Below are positions 9,418 through 29,532 of a DNA stretch of 64,000 nucleotides, in pieces. The notes under the pieces are model-generated. The model ran no database searches. It had not been told where the DNA came from and saw nothing but the letters and a program-made list of their open reading frames with translations. The number at the start of each line of letters is the position of its first letter. Positions within the stretch are counted from its first letter, which is position 1. The position numbers were made by a program, and so were the translations under genes. This DNA is from Cliona cf. orientalis (lineage: Eukaryota > Porifera > Demospongiae > Clionaida > Clionaidae): assembly GCA_963930775.1 (NCBI GenBank), contig OZ005704.1, positions 7,130,001-7,194,000 on the forward strand. The letters run 5' to 3'.

Positions 9418-10764
9418 ATGGATTCCACCAGCCGAAAGCTAGTACGGAGAGCTCGCATCAGACGCAACCACGAGCGCCAGGTGCGTGTGGCTGCGGTCAA
9501 ATCGAGAAAACGAATCAGTCTGCAGCCCGGCAACGACCCACTGGAGCAAGAAGCTGAACTGGCCATGGGGGGACTGCTGGATGAAATTTCAAACAGCACT
9601 TATTCCACGCAATCCACCATACCCAGCCTTCCTTCTCTCTCTGGCTCACAGTACCTCACAGCATCATCAACCACATCAAGAAGAACCGGCACCAAGGGCC
9701 TAAACTCTATGAACTTCAAAAATGCAGATCTCTCTTCATCATCATCAGCTGCTCCTCCTAACGTTTCCACCACTCCTTACCCTGGTCACGTGAAAGGTGC
9801 GGCTGGTCCTGCAGGGTTAGGCGGATTGAGTGGTGCTATGGCTGTCGGTGTGATGGGGAAACAGAGACAGAGAAGAGGGAGAGGAACGAAAAGGAGCGAT
9901 CCTTTCGATGATAGCATATTAAGTGACTCAAATATCCCAACAGAAACATCATCTAGACACAGGAGAAGCGGAGGCAAGTTGCATTGCAACGCAGAAGATG
10001 TGTACCATTGTGATCAAGGCAGGGACCACTTCTCCGATTCTGCTCTCTCAGCACAACAACATCAGCACCAGCACCGGCAATTACAAGAAGACAGTGATTT
10101 AACCGTGCAGTCTAGTAGGAGAAAACATGGTAGAGTTAGGCCTCAGGGAGCGGATATAAAGAGAAAGCGAGCAAGACAGCTGGAAAAATCAAAACCGTAC
10201 TACAACTCCAAGATTGAGACTGTCTTGGAAGAGGAGATTCCTTCCGAGGAGCAGCGCAAAGACTCTGCAACAAACGACAAGAATATCAAACAGAAGGAAA
10301 AGCTGGTGACTGCTCCTAAAGAGGAGACAAAACAGCAGCAGCCAATGATCGGTGATGTCCTTCCGAGCTACCCTCCCTCCCCCGCACTTTCACGGATGGT
10401 TAGGCAGAAGACAGAGAGCTTAAACATCTCAGAGACCACACTACAGCAGATCAAAGAGATGAACAGTCATCTTAGAATCGTAAACTGGCTTTGGGACTCC
10501 ACCCAACTACCGCTAGGGGGTGGTCCTGGTGGGAGAAAGGTAAGGAGCTGTCGCGGTACCAGTCCTGGTGCCGCTACGACCGTGACGACAAACTCGGACA
10601 ATTTGGTAGTCGTTAGGAAAGGGGCGGGGGCTAATTGGTTCGATCTGCCGAGAGTGAACCATCATCAAGAGGCAGCGGTGTGCAGGCAAGAGCAGATGAG
10701 CCCAGTATCTCTTAATTCCGACTTTAAATCAGACTACGAGGACGAATTAATGAGTCTTGTGTAA
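9418..10764 (+). CDS. Unrecognised intronless protein, 448 aa, basic and low-complexity
   Basis: A continuous 448-codon frame with ATG at 9418 and stop at 10762-10764. I recognise no domain. The N-terminus is strongly basic (KLVRRARIRRNHERQVRVAA). The middle is rich in Ser, Gln, His and Arg (HQHQHRQLQ; RQRRGRGTKRSDP; DIKRKRARQLEKSK), suggesting a disordered, probably nuclear protein. A more structured patch near residues 330-365 (SETTLQQIKEMNSHLRIVNW) could be a short helix. The C-terminus is acidic (DYEDELMSLV). Absence of introns stands out because neighbours have 6-14 exons. AATAAA follows at about 10830. Codon use is normal for an expressed gene, but the function is unknown. Confidence 0.7.
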   Translation: MDSTSRKLVRRARIRRNHERQVRVAAVKSRKRISLQPGNDPLEQEAELAMGGLLDEISNSTYSTQSTIPSLPSLSGSQYLTASSTTSRRTGTKGLNSMNFKNADLSSSSSAAPPNVSTTPYPGHVKGAAGPAGLGGLSGAMAVGVMGKQRQRRGRGTKRSDPFDDSILSDSNIPTETSSRHRRSGGKLHCNAEDVYHCDQGRDHFSDSALSAQQHQHQHRQLQEDSDLTVQSSRRKHGRVRPQGADIKRKRARQLEKSKPYYNSKIETVLEEEIPSEEQRKDSATNDKNIKQKEKLVTAPKEETKQQQPMIGDVLPSYPPSPALSRMVRQKTESLNISETTLQQIKEMNSHLRIVNWLWDSTQLPLGGGPGGRKVRSCRGTSPGAATTVTTNSDNLVVVRKGAGANWFDLPRVNHHQEAAVCRQEQMSPVSLNSDFKSDYEDELMSLV

Positions 10765-11052
10765 AAAATTTTTTATTGTCCTGATTCACAAAAATTAATA
10801 ACATTACATCATGACAATGCACACAAAAATAAAGTCACTGTACATATATTACTATAATACATTGTGTTGTAAAGTTTGCATTATGCCAACTGTAAAAAAA
10901 TAAATAGTTATTATAAATTATTAATATCCACGAGAGATTGTAAAAAATAATTATGCAGTGCTCATGTACATAGAACAGTGGACGAGGGACGATAAATATT
11001 ACATCATGGAGGATAAACATTACATCACGGTGGAGTAAGTACAAATCTCTTG

Positions 11053-18444
<7,392 letters not shown>

Positions 18445-18583
18445 GAGATGCCCAAAAAGCCTTGCGCTTTTGGCTATATCGATCACCTCTGCAAATTTAT
18501 GTTTATTGGGGAAATCCCGAGCCCACCCTCAATTATTCTGAGGTAATGACGCCTGGTCTTTCGTTGTTCTCAAATCCGGTATC
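18445..18583. promoter_or_regulatory. Bidirectional promoter region, MSK / MTIF2
   Basis: Only 139 bp separate the divergent start codons of the MSK kinase and MTIF2, so the core promoters and 5' UTRs must be packed into this gap. No TATA box is clear. Confidence 0.5.
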
Positions 18584-21500
18584 ATGGTAAGTGTAGCAAT
18601 CGCGCAAAGAGAGTTGTATATTAAATAACGATCTGTGCACCTTAAATACTTGCAAATTTCATAAATTCGTGTCTACAGCATGGCTACGCAGACTCGCACT
18701 CGTGTATGAATTCTAATTGTTGCGCACCATGTAGATCTCTCTCACGAGGTTCGTATCATCCTCCCTGTGGCTGGGTCCGGGGCTGGGCAAGGCTAGGAGT
18801 GATGGAGTTATGCTGCTCTGCAAAAACTGTGCCAGGACGCTGAGAAGATCTCTTTCCACTCGGGTAAATACTGTGATAGAATTTTTTGTTGTACATGTGT
18901 ACGTTAATACATAACTATTCTCGATCTCATACATGCAAGTATGCACATGCTACATGTAGCTGTGATATCAGATACACTGTATATTATATATAGCGGGTAA
19001 TTTTTGTGAGAATTCTCTATCGATCATGTGTGTGCCCTTACATATTCACACTCACATGTATGACACATGTATGACACTGCAGTTACCAGTAGCCAAAGGT
19101 AGATCTAGAGTGATCGTACTGGAGGAGGAGATGACAATAGACGAGCTCGCAGAGAGGATGAAGATTAGTCCCAGTGAGTCCGTCCGTCCAGCCATCATGA
19201 ATAATTAATTACTGAAATTCACTATTACGTGTTGAATTGCAGAGAGAACCATTGAAATAATTCGTAGCCTTGATCGTAAAATAAGTGAGGTCCACAATAA
19301 GCAGCTAAAGCAAAGAAGTGAGTATAAATATCATGATTGTGATATCAAACTGCCATAAAGAAATTAATGATAGTATGTATACGTGAGAAATGGAAAATTT
19401 TTCCTATTTTGTTCTCCAGACTTTCCATTCACGTTCTTTAAGCGTGTGGTCAGAAAGGCAGGCCACACCCCTCAATTAGCGTCAAACCTGCTGAAGAGCC
19501 AATACCGGGACCCGGCCAGTCTAGTGCCACGCCCACCGGTTGTCACGGTGATGGGACACGTGGACCACGGCAAGACGACGCTGTTGGACAGCTTACGACA
19601 GACGTCAGTTGCTGCCCAGGAGGTGGGAGGGATCACACAGCACATTGGAGCATTCTCAGGTGAAAATACTACTATAAGAGTAGACTGCTCAGTGATTTAC
19701 AGTCCCTGATAGATAATTAGTGTACATCCTCATTAGTTTTCATAGTAGTTCTCATAGGCTCCCATATATAGGTTCCCATAAGTTCTCAGTGATTCTCATA
19801 AGTTATCAGGGATTCTTATATGTTACCAGAAGTTCTCAATGGTTTCCCCCCTCTCCCCCTCTCTCTCCCTCTGTCTTTCTTTCCCTCTCCCTCCCTATCT
19901 CTCTCTCTCTCTCTCTGTCTCTCACGATGCAGTAAAATTGCGTTCTGGTCACCAGCTGACCTTCCTGGACACCCCAGGTCACGCTGCCTTCAGTAACATG
20001 CGTGCGAGGGGGGCTGGGGTCACTGATATTGTCGTTCTAGTGGTTGCAGCTGATGATGGTGTGATGGAACAGACCACAGAGTCCATTCAGCTGGTGCAGC
20101 AGGCTAAAGGTAATGGCAAACGAAAAAGGAAGTTGTTTCAATGTTTAGAATGTTTATTTGATAAATATATTCTTTGAAGATGTGCGATTTTTTCCCCCGT
20201 CATTTCAGTTCCAATGGTGGTGGCGATAAACAAATGTGATAAGCACGGAGTTGATACTGTAAGTTACTTCACAGTTATTAATTCTCTCTCTATCTCTCTC
20301 TCTCACTCACTCTCTTTCTCATACGTAACTGTGCATATAGTGTAATCTTATGCACTACCTGTGTTCAAGATGCTTATTTCATCAATCCACACCAGGCCAG
20401 GATTAAGAGAGAGCTGCTGAAGCACAGTGTCATACTGGAGGAGTTCGGTGGAGAGGTGCAGTCCGTGGAGATCTCGGCTCTGAAAGGACAGGGTCTGGAG
20501 GCTCTAGAGGAGGCCATCCACGCTCAGGCTGAGCTCTGTGACATCAGGGGAGACCCCAAGGGACAGGTGGAGGGAACAGTCATTGAGTCAAAGCTGGACA
20601 AGGGACTCGGGTAAGGGAGAAGAGATGGAAATGGTATTCACCATAAATATTGGCTGTAGTTAATTGAATATAATGTATGATCCAATCTAACGTAAGAAAT
20701 TAATATTTACGAATTCTCATAATGTGTATATATGGAGCAATTGACGTCCTTTACCAGAAAAGCGCATGTTTTTCACAATTGAAAATTTTTTCCATACGTA
20801 GTATTGGATTAAGTATGGTATGTTTATAATGCTGTGTTTAAGTCTAAGAATACTGGCTTAAAGTTTACAATAATTGAAAGATTTGATAGTAGAAGTTCTA
20901 TTGATGTAGTTCTTATGATTTCTGTGGTGCAGGCCTACGGCGACTGTGATTGTTCGACATGGTACGCTAACGAAGGGGGACATCCTCGTGGCGGGGCAGA
21001 CGTGGATCAAGGTGAGGGCGATGCTGAACGAGCAGGTGAAGACGGTGAGGAGTGCTCCGCCCTCTACCCCAGTGGTGACCGTCGGGTGGAGGGAGCTACC
21101 GTCAGCCGGAGACAAATGCCTACAGGTGAATAAAACAAAGTAGCATGCTATAAAGGAAATAAAATATACCTCATGCTTTCAGCAATATTGTTGCCATAGT
21201 TACAATGTATGATCCAATTTAATGTAATTTTACGAATTCTCATAACATGTACATGGAGTGATTGACGACCTTTACCAGAAATGTGAGCGTTTTTCAAAAC
21301 AGATCTATAAGCCCTTGATTAGATTAAGTTAAGTACGGTACTTACAATGATTGTATTATTTTGTTTGCTTCACAGGCGGAGAGTGAACAACAAGCTAGGG
21401 TAGCGTGTGATCACTGGAAGGACACTCTTCAAGACAAGCGTCAACAGGTGGCCACTCCATTCCAAGCAACGGAGAGAGAGAAGGAAGAAGCAGTAGAGGC

Positions 21501-22656
21501 AGGGGGAACGATCACCGTGCCCCTGATCGTTAAGGGAGACGTGGCGGGTTCAGTGGAGGCCTTAGTCGACATTATTGAGTCACGGAACCCAGAGAAGTTT
21601 GAGCTGAAGATACTCCAATCAGGAGTTGGAGCCATCAATGCGAGTGACGTTGAAATGGCAGACAGCTCAAAAGGTACTTCTATATAATAATAATTATGTT
21701 TATTGTAAATCTGGAAATTCTGATGAAAAAAATTTTGTAATCGATAAACATTATTTCAGCATTGATTATTGGTTTCAACGTGTCGGCAAGTAAGCAGATA
21801 GCAGCCATGGCCCACAGCAAAGACGTCACTCTTCTATCTCATAACATCATCTACAAACTCCTGGACATGCTCAAGGTATAATATAATTATTATACTAGTA
21901 TAGGTAGCTACTCTTTGAAAGTTATCTTAGTTACTGGTACACTGCCATTATTTTCATAAACATTTCCCAAGGTCCCAAATCTTTCTGGAGTGTATACAGC
22001 CCCATGCAGCTGCTATTTTTTTTTTCTCTCTCACTTTTTCCCCTGTAGGATGAGCTTGCGTCCAAGCTGACTCCAGAGTGGGAGGAGGATGTGGTTGGAG
22101 AGGCAGAGGTCATCAAGGTCTTCAAGCTGACGGGTGCCAGGTCAGCAGCTGTGGGCGGCTGTCGAGTCAAGCAAGGAAAAATGATACGCAAGAACACGTT
22201 CAGACTTATCAGAGGAGATGAGGTATATATTATACTAACTACACCATACAACATTTTTTGTCTAAAGCTGAAGCATGATTGAGAGGGTAGCATTTATCCT
22301 GCAAAGAGCTAAGTTCTGGCTTGCAAGACTAATATATTATATAATGTCATAATATACATGGTATAAATTTTTTTCCTTCAAACATTGAAATGTTAAGACT
22401 AGGCTGGAGATGTGGCTAGATGCATGTAGTCCGATACTATTCACATAATACACGCACACCCCCACTTTATTAGGTGATCCACCAGGGGTCCCTTATTGGC
22501 ATGAAGCACGGCAGGGATGACATTGAAGAGGCTCGCAAGGACACTGAGTGTGGACTCAGCTTTGCCAAGGACCCTGGCTTCAAGGAGGGAGACAGAATAG
22601 TCTGCCTGAATAGGAGGAGGGTCTTACCACCACTCAGATGGGACTTAGGATTTTAA
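18584..22656 (+). CDS. MTIF2: Mitochondrial translation initiation factor IF-2
   Basis: Thirteen coding exons: 18584-18586 (start codon only), 18735-18863, 19083-19173, 19243-19317, 19420-19659, 19933-20109, 20209-20258, 20396-20610, 20933-21125, 21376-21673, 21760-21875, 22049-22222 and 22474-22656, giving 647 aa. The second exon reads [15 protein letters not shown] and onward, a typical basic/hydrophobic mitochondrial presequence. GTPase motifs are GHVDHGKTT (G1, about residue 145), DTPGHAAF (G3), NKCD (G4) and SALKG (G5). Later domains include the IF2 C-terminal part ([20 protein letters not shown]). It loads initiator fMet-tRNA on the mitochondrial ribosome. Human MTIF2 is 727 aa; the difference is mostly N-terminal. 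The start depends on splicing of the ATG-only exon. Confidence 0.93.
20672..21340 (+). repeat. Pair of related intron repeats flanking an MTIF2 exon
   Basis: Segments 20672-20820 and 21204-21340 are diverged copies. Both open with aatgtatgatccaat, share tacgaattctcata and ttgacg..cctttaccaga, and end near aagtaNggta. They lie in the introns before and after exon 20933-21125. Confidence 0.7.
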
Positions 22657-22935
22657 TATTATGAAATTGTATAATATTATTTTAGGTAGCAGCCATTATA
22701 TGCAATAATTATTATTCACTTTCTGATCATTTCCACTATTAAATTTTACTATTTATCATCTCAAAGATGTTTTTTTTTTAATCGTTATCCTTGTGCATGC
22801 TTTGATACAATAATCATGTACAAACAACATACACGAGAACACACAGAGAAGATAGTGGACAATTATTAATAGTGTGAGCTTGATCTGTCAACTGAAAAAA
22901 AACCAAAACAGTAACAAGTCCACTACTTCCATCAT
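22657..22935. other. Tail-to-tail gap, MTIF2 / RPS27A
   Basis: About 280 bp between converging stop codons. AT-rich 3' UTR sequence; nothing else seen. Confidence 0.5.
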
Positions 22936-23584
<649 letters not shown>

Positions 23585-23585
23585 C

Positions 23586-24130
23586 CTACAGCAAATTGAG
23601 ATAAAGGAAGAGGCATCAAAAATGTATTTCTTTTTATAAAGTGAAAACATCTTCCAACAAACAGTTTGGCTACTTTTTTGGACATGTTTCTCATAGCAAA
23701 TAATCTTTACGAGATTTTTGCTAGGCTTAAATGGTACTGCCTGGTCAAAAACATGCAGAAAAACACTTACTCTGCTCTTCAAGACCTCTCAGACTTTCAC
23801 GTGGTGGGAAAAGGGAGAGACGAGCTCTGCGCATGCGTATTTTGAGCACAGCGCACCTTGACAAATCACATGACCAAAGCTCGGTATCACGTGCAAGTGC
23901 TGCACTACGACTTGGTTCCCTAGCAACAACGTTGCATAAGAAGTTGACCAATCAGATTGCTTTACCAGTTTGTTGCATAGCCGGAAGTTTGCAGCACATT
24001 CCTTTGACCGCTTTTCTATAACCGCCCGAAATCGTAAAGGCGGGACATTGCTTCCATTTGAGGTGAACTTGTGTGCAACGGTGCTTGAAACTCTTCTCTC
24101 AACCTTCGCTTGCTTTTGCATTTCGCTGAA
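23586..24130. promoter_or_regulatory. Shared promoter, RPS27A / calmodulin, with 5' UTR exon of RPS27A
   Basis: The RPS27A 5' UTR exon ends at 23771 on the minus strand. Its upstream minus-strand sequence (about 23803-23818) is ctctcccttttccc, a pyrimidine tract like the TOP element of ribosomal protein mRNAs. The shared region carries TGCGCATGCG (23828-23837, NRF1-like), tcacgtg (E-box, about 23887) and GTTCCCTAGCAAC (23915-23927, RFX X-box-like). Calmodulin starts at 24131 on the other side. Confidence 0.6.
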
Positions 24131-24939
<809 letters not shown>

Positions 24940-25248
24940 ACTGACCCATCTCCCCTCTATGTACGATTCTCCTAGTTTGATGGTTGTATTGTTATTTCTC
25001 TTTGTATCTTTTGTGTTATAGATTTCAAACAACTGTTGTATACAATGTAGATATTTCCCTCTATACAGTGTATACCACCACCTGTGGATATATTGAGTAT
25101 AGTTATTTTTGTCTTCATTGCTGAAAACCTTACATAAAAGAATGGACAGCCATTTTATATACTTGAAATGAAAACAAAGAAAAGTCTAATATACAAACAA
25201 TACCAATGTACAAAATCGTATACGGTGAAGAGTAGTATTGTGCATGTT
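24940..25248. other. Tail-to-tail gap, calmodulin / STPG4
   Basis: AT-rich 3' UTR sequence between converging stops. No repeats or genes seen. Confidence 0.5.
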
Positions 25249-26185
25249 TCAAGTGACTGATAAGCCGTGTTTCTTTTTCATGTGCTGGACGACGGCTGGC
25301 AGAGGCTTGGGCTCTCCAAACGGGGAATCACTAAATGAGTAGGTACCTGGGCCCGGTATTTTCTAAAGAAAGGTTAACATTGTTATAACTATATAACTAG
25401 CTAGAGGAAGAAGGAACAGAGGCAGTGTTGTTGCTTTTTCACAGGTGCACCTAGCACGCTAGTTAATACTCACATTGGGCCTTCCATCAAATCTTGGTAC
25501 TTTCGATCTGAAGCTGGAAGACACAACTGGGGCATGCTTGATATCTGAGCGCTCATACTTTCCAGGGCCCGGCCCCTTCACCTATACAAATGTCAAGAAT
25601 TATAAGAACTTGGTACTTTAATTTTTTTGAAAAAAAAAACTCACAATTCTAAATTGAGGTGCACTCGATATTTCTCGCTTCACTCGAGACTTGTAGGCTG
25701 GAGTTCTATCATGGCGTGCATGTGTGTGCGCATAATATTAGTAAGTGTTAACGTGATGTGTGTGTACGTGTGTATGGCTACATTTGTGAGATCATTTTCA
25801 CAGGCACAATAGAGCTGTCTCACTTGATATCCTTCTCATTGGCTCCTTCCGAGTAGTCCACCACATTATACCAGGTAGGGCTGGTCGAGATATCCTACAA
25901 GAGCAAGTGATGTATATAAAATGGTCAGTGAATTAGCTACAGCGCACATGAAACCATTTCCCTGAAACCTTACAATTTACTGGCAATTCCCTAATTATTG
26001 TAGTAGTATGGAAACTGATAAGATTACATCATCTCTATATTATACTCTTGATATGATCTATAGCTATCCGGACGTAAATGATTTCAGAACTACAACAATG
26101 ATATTCCTTAGGCGTGGCTACAAAATGAGCTGCATGCAAACTAAGGCCAAAAATACCCATGAACTGATTGAAATTAATTTTGTGT

Positions 26186-26216
<31 letters not shown>

Positions 26217-27169
26217 GGGGGGGACTGACTTTGTTTTCTTTGCAGCTACAAGAAATTTATAAAAGGTATATAGATCTACATAAATCCCAGGCATGCCTTG
26301 TCTCCGTAGCCATGACCAATCTTGACCTCCTGCCCTCTCTTGATAACTTTGAATCCGTACGTCTTTGGCTGCTCACCCAGCTGAGCTACAAAGTCTCTGT
26401 GCTCGTAGGCGCCGGGGAGCAGTGTTTCTCCTGTCGGTTGGAACCGCTGATGACTTGCACTCTTGACCCGGGAGCTGTCTCGAAATCGATACGAACTCGG
26501 TTGTTTTTGGAGCTCCTCGAGGAAGCTACCAACTCGATACGCACCAGGTAGAGGCGTTTCCTTCAGGATTGTGAGTGTAGGTGTGTTCATGTGTTTGCAT
26601 ATTATGTGCGTGTGTATAAGTGTGTATGTGTGATTTACAGAAGATTAATCTTGTTCTTCCTGTACTTGATTACAATTTATCACCCAAGATGTTGATTATT
26701 ATGCAAACTGCTAATCAATTATCATCTATTTGGTTGTGTTGCTAGGATATCAAAGCACTATTGTGCACCTGCTAACCATAGATTATCTACTATAAAGCTG
26801 TATGTAGCTAGCTATAGTTACTGCACACCACAAAATTATGTAAGCTTTAGTGTACATCATACTACGTCCTTTACGCTACATGCAATATATACGTACCTTG
26901 ACGCAGTACCTCCACCACTCCCTGTTGGTCTCCGGGGCGTCATACTTTGGGGTGGTCTCCTCTCCCCCTCTCTTCGTGTAGGCGGAGTAAGGCCTTCGGG
27001 GCCGCCCAGAGGCGGTGCCTGGTCGAAGGGAAGCCGTGTTTGGGCGCGCTATGGCGCTCATAGCGCGCCTGTGGCGGGCCGAGGGCCTTCTTGTGGACGG
27101 TCGTTGCTGCTGTGAGGTTTCCAAATCCATAGGCTTCTTAGCTTTGTCGCTGAGCGCATCGAAAATCAT
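25249..27169 (-). CDS. STPG4: Sperm-tail PG-rich repeat protein 4
   Basis: Six exons in transcript order: 26897-27169, 26297-26560, 25824-25894, 25645-25705, 25474-25581 and 25249-25362, giving 296 aa. The signature elements match STPG4: EWWRYCVKETPLPGAYRVGS, a second LPGAYEHRDF, then VKGPGPGKYERSD and KIPGPGTYSFSDS, with SSFRSKVPRF between. The N-terminus is Arg/Ser-rich and basic. Such PG-rich repeat proteins bind or line microtubules of cilia and sperm tails. The second exon has no GT donor in the right phase. An AAG|GCATGC donor at 26296 keeps the frame, implying a GC-AG intron, so that boundary is less certain. Human STPG4 is 248 aa. The gene is divergent from PACS. Confidence 0.85.
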
Positions 27170-27308
27170 TAATTAAATTTACACCTGCAAGAGAAATATG
27201 CGCGGAATGTCTGTTTACATGTGTGCTGAGTCAGCAAAAAAAAGTGGTCGTCACTGCCTGTATCAGATTTATGCGTCTCGAATCGAGAAATTCGAAGAAT
27301 ACGCGAGT
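27170..27308. promoter_or_regulatory. Bidirectional promoter, STPG4 / PACS, with a perfect MARE
   Basis: 139 bp between start codons. TGCTGAGTCAGCA at 27224-27236 is a perfect palindromic Maf/NF-E2 recognition element. TGTTTAC at 27212-27218 fits a forkhead site, which would suit the ciliary gene STPG4. An in-frame upstream ATG for PACS at 27198 means part of this could be translated if that start were used. Confidence 0.6.
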
Positions 27309-29488
27309 ATGGCGGACGACAAAGAATCTCCGGTACACAACATGGAGGAGAATACGTTGGGTAATCCGCCAGTGGGGCAGGTAGGGAGCTCTGCTGCTGC
27401 CTCGGGCGCTGACTCTGTGCCCATGCAGATGAAGCTCCTCTCGACCTGGGAAGTCAGAAAGATGCCACCAAACTGCGTCTGCAGGTATTCCAATAATTTG
27501 GCAAAAAAAGGGAATATTGGGTGGGCATGACAGAGCTACAAGCAATTTATAAAACATTATATACACCTACTGTAACGTTTTTATAATTTCATGAGTGGAC
27601 ACATACACATTAATTTCCCCAGCCTTGATCGACTCCAAGCTTTTTTTTAACTCAGTAAGCACATTGAAAACCCAGATACAGTATGGATGGAACATACTGA
27701 CCACTCTCACTTGTTGATACATGTACATGTACGTAACTAAGGCTTATCATATCCCCTCCCCGCAAGGTTATGCACTCTGACTGTGACAAGACTAGAGGTG
27801 ATTCGTCCGTTTGAGTCTGGCCACGGGTCCATCGTAATGGCCGCCTCCATGAAGACACCGCACAGACACCTTCGCTCCAACGAGATCAAGCTGCGCTCGG
27901 ATGGACTGCTTGACATATCACTACAGCTCACCTTCTGTTTACAGGTCGAGTATAATAGTATAGAGTGTCAAGTGTTGAAAGGGTGGGAGGGAAACATTCT
28001 AGTAAACACTCCATTTCACATGCTAATGGTTCATTAGAGGGTCACCCGTACGTGATAGCTTATCTTTATGTGTGTACATTTTGCGCAATTTGATATGGCA
28101 ACTGGTGAATTGATACAACACAGAGAAATTTTCAAGCAGTAAATATTTGTATTGGATGGATTGGTGCCAAATTTTAATTTGTTACCCTTTGGGAGGGGAG
28201 AGAGAGAGAACCCTTGGCTGTATGCATTCATGCTAATATTGTTATAATATTTCACATTTCCAGCTGTGTTAGTAATATTATTCCATCTTGTTCTCCTACA
28301 GTACCCTCATTTTCTAAAGAGAGGTGGGAATGTGCTGGAGATTAGGCTACAGCGGCGCAAACGAGTCAGGAACAGGCCCCTGGGCGGCTACAAAACTCTG
28401 GCCCGGGGCAAGATTGAGATGTCTCAGGTCCTGCAGCACAGCTTCCAGGGAGAGGTCAGGCTCTACGTCGAGAAGCTGGCCGAGCACGTTGCCGTGGTGA
28501 CCGTAGGATCTCTGACTAGTACTGTGGTGGATGTGGACAGGCGTGGCGAAGGTGTGTCCATAGTAGTGAATACCTAGCTAGGAGATATGAAGTGTGATCT
28601 ACATGTATAGCAAATTAATCTCCCTTCTCTCTCTCTTTCTCTCATGTAGGATCCAGTGATGAAGATGAAGATGATATATTTTCCGATGATCTTGTTGAGC
28701 GTGGCTCGGACTCTGACAGTGGAGACAATGAACAAGTAAGAAGACCACAATATCACTCTTTATGATTATGATTTTTGTTCCCCTTCTTTTTCTCACCGTT
28801 GTGTAGCCAGCGTTTGTTGTCCCCTCTGGTCACGGTAAGGGCAAAAGGTTTCGACCCTCTACGACAGCCGTCCTTCGTCTGCTCCGACTCAGTCGCTCCC
28901 CCTCCAAGGGGAACCATCCCGTTGACGACGAGCTCGAGGGGGAAGAGGAATTTCGAGGATCCTCCGTCGCCTTTGCCTCGTCTCCTTCGGACTCAGAGGA
29001 GGAGGAGGAGGAGGAAGAGAGTGCCATTCCAACTAGACCTACTCTGAGGTGAGCTAGTTGAAATTGATCTTATTTAGTACTATGCCTACTCCACAATATC
29101 ATAATCACTCAGCAAGAGCAGATCTATCACCAGTATACTTACTTTTCATGTTTGTTTGCTATGAAAGTGGAGGTTACCAGATAGCCAGCTACATGCAGCT
29201 GGCTCCCTCGTTTGGCTAAGTTAGTTGGAAAGGTTTGGAGACACTAGACTGGCTCTCACTCATTGTCGTTCAAATACTCTAAATTTGCCTTAATTATTTT
29301 CCCATTTATGGGCATACTAGAGAGATGGCACTTGTGTTATTGCAAATACGTACGTATGTACACATATCTCAGTGTAGTTCACCTGTCTACAATGTATGTA
29401 TGCTGCTTCCTAAACACATGCTTACTCCTGATGATTGCTTCTCCTGTTCTCATTTATTTTGAATATCAACATGATATGATCTTCTTTG

Positions 29489-29532
<44 letters not shown>

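Noticed and set aside
9348-9599. Minus-strand frame opposite the start of the 448-aa gene
   Set aside because: It overlaps antisense with a longer frame and the shared promoter, with no domain or splice support.
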